A DNA stretch of 10,094 nucleotides, taken from positions 1-10,094 of the forward strand of contig JAEYOM010000086.1 in assembly GCA_023411715.1 (NCBI GenBank), given 5' to 3'. Positions 6,775 through 10,094 of the stretch are shown here, piece by piece. The stretch is from Bacillota bacterium (lineage in GTDB: Bacteria > Bacillota > Clostridia > Acetivibrionales > DTU013). Numbering within the stretch: the first letter of the stretch is position 1; every line of letters starts with the position of its first letter. The notes under the pieces are model-generated. The model was not told the origin of the DNA and did not search any database. It was given only the letters and a program-made list of their open reading frames with translations. Made by a program: the position numbers and the translations under genes.

Positions 6775-6802
6775 TTGTTATGCGGTAAATTTATGTTATA
6801 AT
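6775..6802 (+). promoter_or_regulatory. Promoter of dapF
   Basis: TTGTTA (6775-6780) and a perfect TATAAT (6797-6802) are 16 bases apart. Transcription would begin near 6809, giving a leader of about 26 bases that contains the ribosome binding site. There is no room for a lysine riboswitch, so the gene appears not to be controlled that way. Confidence 0.65.
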
Positions 6803-6834
6803 ATTTGCAAGATTTCGTGTTGGAGGTTGCAAAA

Positions 6835-7677
6835 ATGGCGGCATTGAAATTCGCAAAAATGCAGGGACTGGGCAATGATTATATATACGTCAACTGTATG
6901 GACAGCTGTCCTGAAAATCCTTCGGAGCTTGCGAAACGCTTGAGTGACAGGCATTTTGGCATTGGCTCCGATGGCTTGATACTTATAATGCCCTCAAAGG
7001 TTGCGGACTTCAGGATGAGGATGTTCAACTCGGACGGTTCCGAGGCTGAAATGTGCGGCAATGGAAGCAGGTGCGTAGGAAAATTCGTATATGATCACCG
7101 GCTGACAGACAAGAAAGAAATCACGCTTGAAACGCTTGCGGGAATCAAGATTCTCGAGTTTACCGTGAACGACGGAAAGGTGTCGCTTGTAAGGATAGAC
7201 ATGGGCGAACCTGTTCTAGCGCCCGCAGATATACCGGTTAAAAGCTCCAAGGAGAGGTTCGTTTCGGAGCCGGTTACGATAAAGGACAGGACGTTCAATG
7301 TTACCTGCGTCTCAATGGGCAATCCTCATGCGGTATCATACGTAGATAACGTCGAAAGCTTCCCGCTTGAGGTCTACGGGCCTTTGATGGAAGTTGACGA
7401 GCTTTACCCGAGAAGGGTCAACAGCGAATTTGTCGAGGTACTGGACAGGAAGACTTTGAAAATGAGGGTATGGGAAAGAGGCGCGGGAGAAACCCTTGCC
7501 TGCGGCACGGGAGCCTGCGCGGTCGCCGTGGCGTCGATCCTCAACGGCTTGTGCGAAAGAAGTGTTACAGTGAGGCTTTTGGGCGGCGATCTTATGATAG
7601 AATGGAATGAGCAGGACAACCATGTTTATATGACCGGACCTGCTGTCACGGTATTCAACGGCGAAGTTGAAATATAA
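6835..7677 (+). CDS. dapF: Diaminopimelate epimerase
   Basis: The 280-residue product is of normal family length. DapF is a cytoplasmic, cofactor-independent racemase that converts LL-diaminopimelate to the meso form, used for peptidoglycan cross-links and decarboxylated to lysine. The N-terminal FAKMQGLGNDYIYV is the family start motif. The two catalytic cysteines are C74 in FNSDGSEAEMCGNGSRCVG and C223 in GAGETLACGTGAC, one per pseudo-symmetric half. GGAGGT (6822-6827), seven bases before the ATG at 6835, fixes the start; the frame is open further up to a TTG at 6805, which overlaps the promoter. dapL follows 128 bases later in the same direction. Co-transcription is plausible, since I see no terminator between them, but is not proven. 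Confidence 0.97.
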   Translation: MAALKFAKMQGLGNDYIYVNCMDSCPENPSELAKRLSDRHFGIGSDGLILIMPSKVADFRMRMFNSDGSEAEMCGNGSRCVGKFVYDHRLTDKKEITLETLAGIKILEFTVNDGKVSLVRIDMGEPVLAPADIPVKSSKERFVSEPVTIKDRTFNVTCVSMGNPHAVSYVDNVESFPLEVYGPLMEVDELYPRRVNSEFVEVLDRKTLKMRVWERGAGETLACGTGACAVAVASILNGLCERSVTVRLLGGDLMIEWNEQDNHVYMTGPAVTVFNGEVEI

Positions 7678-7686
7678 ATGCATGAA

Positions 7687-7711
7687 ATCCTGCAAAAAAT
7701 GCAGACAGGAT
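7687..7711 (+). other. Small hairpin in the dapF-dapL spacer
   Basis: CTGCA (7690-7694) and TGCAG (7700-7704) pair around a five-A loop; alternatively ATCCTG (7687-7692) pairs with CAGGAT (7706-7711). It starts 10 bases after the dapF stop. There is no T-run, so it is not a standard terminator; it might be a processing or stability element. Confidence 0.4.
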
Positions 7712-7742
7712 GGAACAGGTATTCTGCCCTATCACAGATGGT

Positions 7743-7769
7743 GGGACGGAGGGACAGGGACCTTGTCCC
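7743..7769. repeat. REP-like palindrome between dapF and dapL
   Basis: The arms GGGACAGGG (7751-7759) and CCTTGTCCC (7761-7769) form a 19-bp near-perfect palindrome with a single central A and one G-T mismatch. An extra GGGACGG copy precedes it (7743-7749), making three GGGAC words in tandem. GC-rich GGGACA/TGTCCC palindromes of this kind recur as intergenic repeats in many genomes. Without the rest of the genome the copy number is unknown. No T-run follows. Confidence 0.6.
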
Positions 7770-7805
7770 ATTTAATAAACTAATCGTTGGCGAAGGAGAT
7801 ATGTC

Positions 7806-9047
7806 ATGGCATATGTGAACGAAAATTATATGAAATTGCCCGGGAATTATCTTTTTGCAGAGGTCGCAAAAAGAAGGGACAGTTACATGAAAGCGCACCC
7901 CGAAGCCGATGTCATAAAGCTCGGAATAGGAGATGTGACACAGCCGCTGCAGCCGGAAGTTATCAAAGGCCTGCATAAGGCTGTCGATGAGATGAGCGGC
8001 GAAAAGACCTTCAGGGGGTACGGACCGGACGGCTACGGCTACGAGTTCCTTATCAGGGCGATAATCGAAAATGATTATAAACCCAGAGGCGTATCGCTGG
8101 ATATCGATGAAGTATTTATAAGCGACGGGGCAAAGAGCGACACGGGCAACATACAGGAGATTTTCGGCTCCGATAACGTTATTGCTTTGACCGATCCCGT
8201 ATATCCCGTTTATCTTGACAGCAACGTAATGTCCGGAAGGGCCGGAGAATACGACAGCGCCACAGGACGTTTCAGCAGAGTCGTATATATGCCGTGTACG
8301 GCAGAGAACAATTTCTCGCCCGATTTACCCAGCCGGAGAGCCGATATGATATACCTCTGCTATCCTAACAATCCTACGGGCACAACGCTTTCAAAGGCAC
8401 AGCTGAAAAAATGGGTGGATTACGCAAAGGCCAACGGAAGTATCATATTGTACGATGCCGCGTATGAAGCCTATATCAGCGAGCCCGATGTACCGCACAG
8501 CATTTTTGAAATAGAAGGGGCAAAGGAAGTAGCGATAGAATTCAGAAGCTTTTCCAAAACGGCGGGGTTTACAGGAACGCGCTGTGCCTTTACGGTCATA
8601 CCAAAGGCGTTGATGGCTCAGAATGCGAAGGGTGAGCCGGTTTCACTCAACAAGCTCTGGTACAGGAGGCAGACCACCAAATTCAATGGCGTGGCATACA
8701 TTATCCAGAGAGCTGCAGAGGCAATATACAGTGCTGAAGGAAAGAAGCAGACCAGGGCGGTTATCGATTACTACATGAATAACGCCTCTATAATCCGCAA
8801 AGGCCTGCAGAATCTCGGTATCCAGGTTTTCGGCGGAGTAAACGCGCCGTATATCTGGCTGAAAACGCCTGACAACATGGATTCCTGGGCATTCTTCGAC
8901 AAGCTCCTCAGCGAGGCGAATATACTGGGAACTCCCGGCTCAGGGTTCGGGCCCAGCGGACAGGGCTATTTCAGGCTTACCGCCTTCGGAAGCAGGGAAA
9001 ATACAGAGAGAGCGGTCGAACGCTTCAAGACGAGACTGAAGCTTTGA
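7806..9047 (+). CDS. dapL: LL-diaminopimelate aminotransferase
   Basis: The 413-residue product matches LL-DAP aminotransferase, a fold-type I PLP enzyme. It converts L-tetrahydrodipicolinate plus glutamate directly to LL-diaminopimelate, bypassing the succinylase and acetylase steps; DapF next door uses the product. Diagnostic segments: NENYMKLPGNYLF at the N-terminus, VIKLGIGDVTQPL, FRGYGPDGYGYEFLI, CYPNNPTGT (185-193), YDAAYEAYI, and SFSKTAGFTGTRC with the PLP lysine at 251. The C-terminal GTPGSGFGPSGQGYFRLTAFG is also typical. AAGGAG (7793-7798) lies seven bases before the ATG at 7806; an ATG at 7801 is out of frame. Length and motifs show an intact gene. Having DapL rather than DapD/DapE fits Clostridia and some other lineages. 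Confidence 0.97.
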   Translation: MAYVNENYMKLPGNYLFAEVAKRRDSYMKAHPEADVIKLGIGDVTQPLQPEVIKGLHKAVDEMSGEKTFRGYGPDGYGYEFLIRAIIENDYKPRGVSLDIDEVFISDGAKSDTGNIQEIFGSDNVIALTDPVYPVYLDSNVMSGRAGEYDSATGRFSRVVYMPCTAENNFSPDLPSRRADMIYLCYPNNPTGTTLSKAQLKKWVDYAKANGSIILYDAAYEAYISEPDVPHSIFEIEGAKEVAIEFRSFSKTAGFTGTRCAFTVIPKALMAQNAKGEPVSLNKLWYRRQTTKFNGVAYIIQRAAEAIYSAEGKKQTRAVIDYYMNNASIIRKGLQNLGIQVFGGVNAPYIWLKTPDNMDSWAFFDKLLSEANILGTPGSGFGPSGQGYFRLTAFGSRENTERAVERFKTRLKL

Positions 9048-9100
9048 ATTTGATTGAAACACAGTGCTCTTTTGCTTTACTTGATATCCGGTATGATAAA

Positions 9101-9157
9101 GACGGGGTAGTGGCTGCGTGGATGCGGGATGAAGCTCCAGGCCGCCTATACCCCGTT
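9101..9157 (+). repeat. Long imperfect hairpin, possibly an orphan end of an IS200/IS605-type element
   Basis: The left arm 9101-9121 and right arm 9137-9157 are complementary over 21 positions with four mismatches and one G-T pair; the outer ACGGGGTA / TACCCCGT is perfect. The 15-base loop (9122-9136) contains GCGGGATGAAGCT. GGGATGAAGC-type words beside a CGGGGTAG/CTATACCCCG stem remind me of the end or guide-RNA structures of IS200/IS605 TnpB elements; this is recall, not a search result. No tnpA or tnpB lies in the window. It sits 53 bases after dapL and might instead only act as a 3' stabiliser. Confidence 0.5.
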
Positions 9158-9166
9158 ACCTAAACC

Positions 9167-9193
9167 AAAGGTATAATATTATAGTACTTTTTT
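9167..9193 (+). terminator. Weak terminator candidate downstream of dapL
   Basis: AAAG (9167-9170) and CTTT flank a TATAATATTATA palindrome (9172-9183), followed by six T at 9188-9193. The stem is almost all A-T with an internal loop, so the call is weak, but no better terminator follows dapL. Confidence 0.3.
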
Positions 9194-9482
9194 ATATATT
9201 ATTATTTCTAAATATTATGGCGTCGCCCTTTAAAATTCCTCCGTATTGCTTAAATATATATTCAATCAAGTTTTTTGCCGCTTTGCGTTTTTCCTGCAAT
9301 GAGCATACAGGATTTAAAAGAATTTCGATATGTTTATAACCGTCACTACATTGGGATTTTAAATAATTAATCGTTTTTTTTCTCGTTTTAAACCATAGAT
9401 GATTGATCTCGGTTAACATTGGAATCGCGCTTGTAATTAATAACGAAACTAGATAGATCGACCTGATAAAAACGGTTTTCAT
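9192..9482 (-). CDS. Small hypothetical protein with N-terminal membrane segment
   Basis: Ninety-six codons. The N-terminus is basic (MKTVFIR) followed by a hydrophobic run at about 9-23 (IYLVSLLITSAIPML), which could be a signal peptide or anchor. The rest is lysine-rich and helical, with two cysteines (45 and 60) and a C-terminal FKQYGGILKGDAIIFRNNNI. I do not recognise the family. It is much more AT-rich than dapL. No Shine-Dalgarno sequence precedes the ATG at 9482; a palindrome with GAAACA/TGTTTC arms lies there instead. The frame is closed by a stop at 9512-9510, so it cannot continue into the insertion sequence. It may be foreign DNA or a chance ORF. Confidence 0.35.
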   Translation of the reverse strand: MKTVFIRSIYLVSLLITSAIPMLTEINHLWFKTRKKTINYLKSQCSDGYKHIEILLNPVCSLQEKRKAAKNLIEYIFKQYGGILKGDAIIFRNNNI

Positions 9483-9505
9483 GAAACAGCATGTTTCTGA
9501 AACAT
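9483..9505. repeat. Three-arm palindrome before the small ORF
   Basis: ATGTTTC (9491-9497) pairs with GAAACAT (9499-9505) around one T, and also with GAAACA at 9483-9488 on the other side. The two alternative pairings are mutually exclusive. It lies directly upstream of the - strand ATG at 9482, where an operator or an attenuating structure would be expected. Confidence 0.45.
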
Positions 9506-9539
9506 AGATTTATTGATCTTTGACACTTGAATATGTGAG

Positions 9540-10094
9540 ATACCAGGCCCCTTTTGCCCCTTTAGGCCATCATCTTAGCTGCTTGCCTCAGATTGTGGGC
9601 GAAAATACCCAAGCCGGTCCACGTTTGCGTTTTCCGGTATCCACTCAGCATGCTGCAGTCTAGGCCGAACCGACGTTTTAAGCAGCTAATACGCCCTTCA
9701 ATGCCTGATCGCCATCGTTTTAACCGTCGGAATGTCGGCGTGTTTTCAAACTCGGTTCGCTCTTTGGATTTCCTGCCGATCTTGGGGATGCAAACATGTT
9801 TAACGCCAGCTTCGTGGGCTAATTTTTCATTGCCGGAATCGTAGTATCCTCGGTCAAGTGCCAGCTCGGACGGGGCCTTACCGAATAAGCCAATGTGCTT
9901 TTGCAGAGCATCCTTCACCAGAACTTTGTCGCACGGATTGCCTTTGTACAGTTGGTAGCCTGTTACAATCCCGCCTTCAATCTCTTGGATTTGAAGCTTA
10001 TACCCGAATTCCACACGCTTTCCAATTTTCCCTTTGACAATGGGGCGGGCATCGGGATCTTTGAGACTGATGAGGCGGTCGGCAAGTTTTGTAT
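9540..10094 (-). mobile_element. Insertion sequence, 3' part
   Basis: The element includes the transposase and a short tail past its stop codon. On the - strand the tail reads AGGGGCAAAAGGGGCC and then CTGGTATCTC, so its end probably falls around 9535-9552. The other terminal repeat is outside the window, so neither the exact boundary nor a target duplication can be fixed. Confidence 0.6.
9562..10094 (-). CDS. DDE transposase, C-terminal part, cut by the window edge
   Basis: The frame is open to base 10094, so the GTG at 10014 is internal; 177 codons are visible and the N-terminal half is missing. Landmarks are RLISLKDPDARPIVKGKIGKR, then VEFGYKLQI, GYQLYKGNPCD, ALDRGYYDSGNEKL with a catalytic aspartate, IPKIGRKSKER, and the C-terminal GIEGRISCLKRRFGLD with the catalytic glutamate, followed by GIFAHNLRQAA. 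This is an RNase-H-like DDE transposase; the GIEGRIS.LKRRFGL pattern fits transposases usually filed as ISNCY or near the IS5/IS1182 group, a family call I make from memory. The visible portion has no frameshift, so the element may be intact beyond the edge. Confidence 0.85.
   Translation of the reverse strand, partial: TKLADRLISLKDPDARPIVKGKIGKRVEFGYKLQIQEIEGGIVTGYQLYKGNPCDKVLVKDALQKHIGLFGKAPSELALDRGYYDSGNEKLAHEAGVKHVCIPKIGRKSKERTEFENTPTFRRLKRWRSGIEGRISCLKRRFGLDCSMLSGYRKTQTWTGLGIFAHNLRQAAKMMA

Noticed and set aside
6803..6834. Lysine riboswitch or T-box leader for dapF
   Set aside because: The leader from the predicted start is only about 26 bases, too short for either.
7626..7976. - strand ORF across the dapF-dapL junction
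   Set aside because: Antisense to two certain genes and without initiation signals.

Overview
The window reads as a stretch of a low-to-moderate GC Firmicutes chromosome, most likely class Clostridia. Reasons: strong GGAGG-type ribosome binding sites, sigma-A style TTGACA/TATAAT promoters, a DUF3888-type secreted protein (a family I associate with Clostridia and bacilli), a CCA-encoding class II tRNA-Tyr, and a diaminopimelate route that uses the aminotransferase DapL. No species can be named from the sequence alone.

Layout. Positions 1-1160 are AT-rich and mosaic: the C-terminal part of an aminoglycoside/choline-kinase-fold phosphotransferase enters from the left edge and ends in an intrinsic terminator, followed by two short coding-like remnants on opposite strands. 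From 1163 to 3047 a membrane-anchored DUF3888 protein (- strand) is divergent from an AraC-type regulator fused to a glyoxalase/VOC domain (+ strand). Between them lie four tidy copies of a 15-bp repeat. A terminator and a promoter-like site separate the regulator from a long-chain acyl-CoA synthetase (3281-4990). A tRNA-Tyr with its own promoter and terminator follows (5002-5192).

From 5294 to 6662 a two-gene - strand operon encodes a galactose-mutarotase-fold protein and a GtrA-like four-helix membrane protein. It is divergent from dapF (6835-7677), which is followed in the same direction by dapL (7806-9047). Together DapL and DapF turn L-tetrahydrodipicolinate into meso-diaminopimelate for lysine and peptidoglycan; dapA and dapB are not here. 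A REP-like palindrome sits between the two dap genes.

The right end (9048-10094) is again accessory-looking: a long imperfect hairpin resembling the end structures of IS200/IS605-type elements, a small AT-rich membrane-anchored ORF, and the 3' part of a DDE transposase gene running off the right edge. I found no CRISPR array and no convincing defence or otherwise new multi-gene system. The least explained items are the orphan hairpin at 9101-9157, the repeat at 2021-2095 and the remnants at 718-1098.
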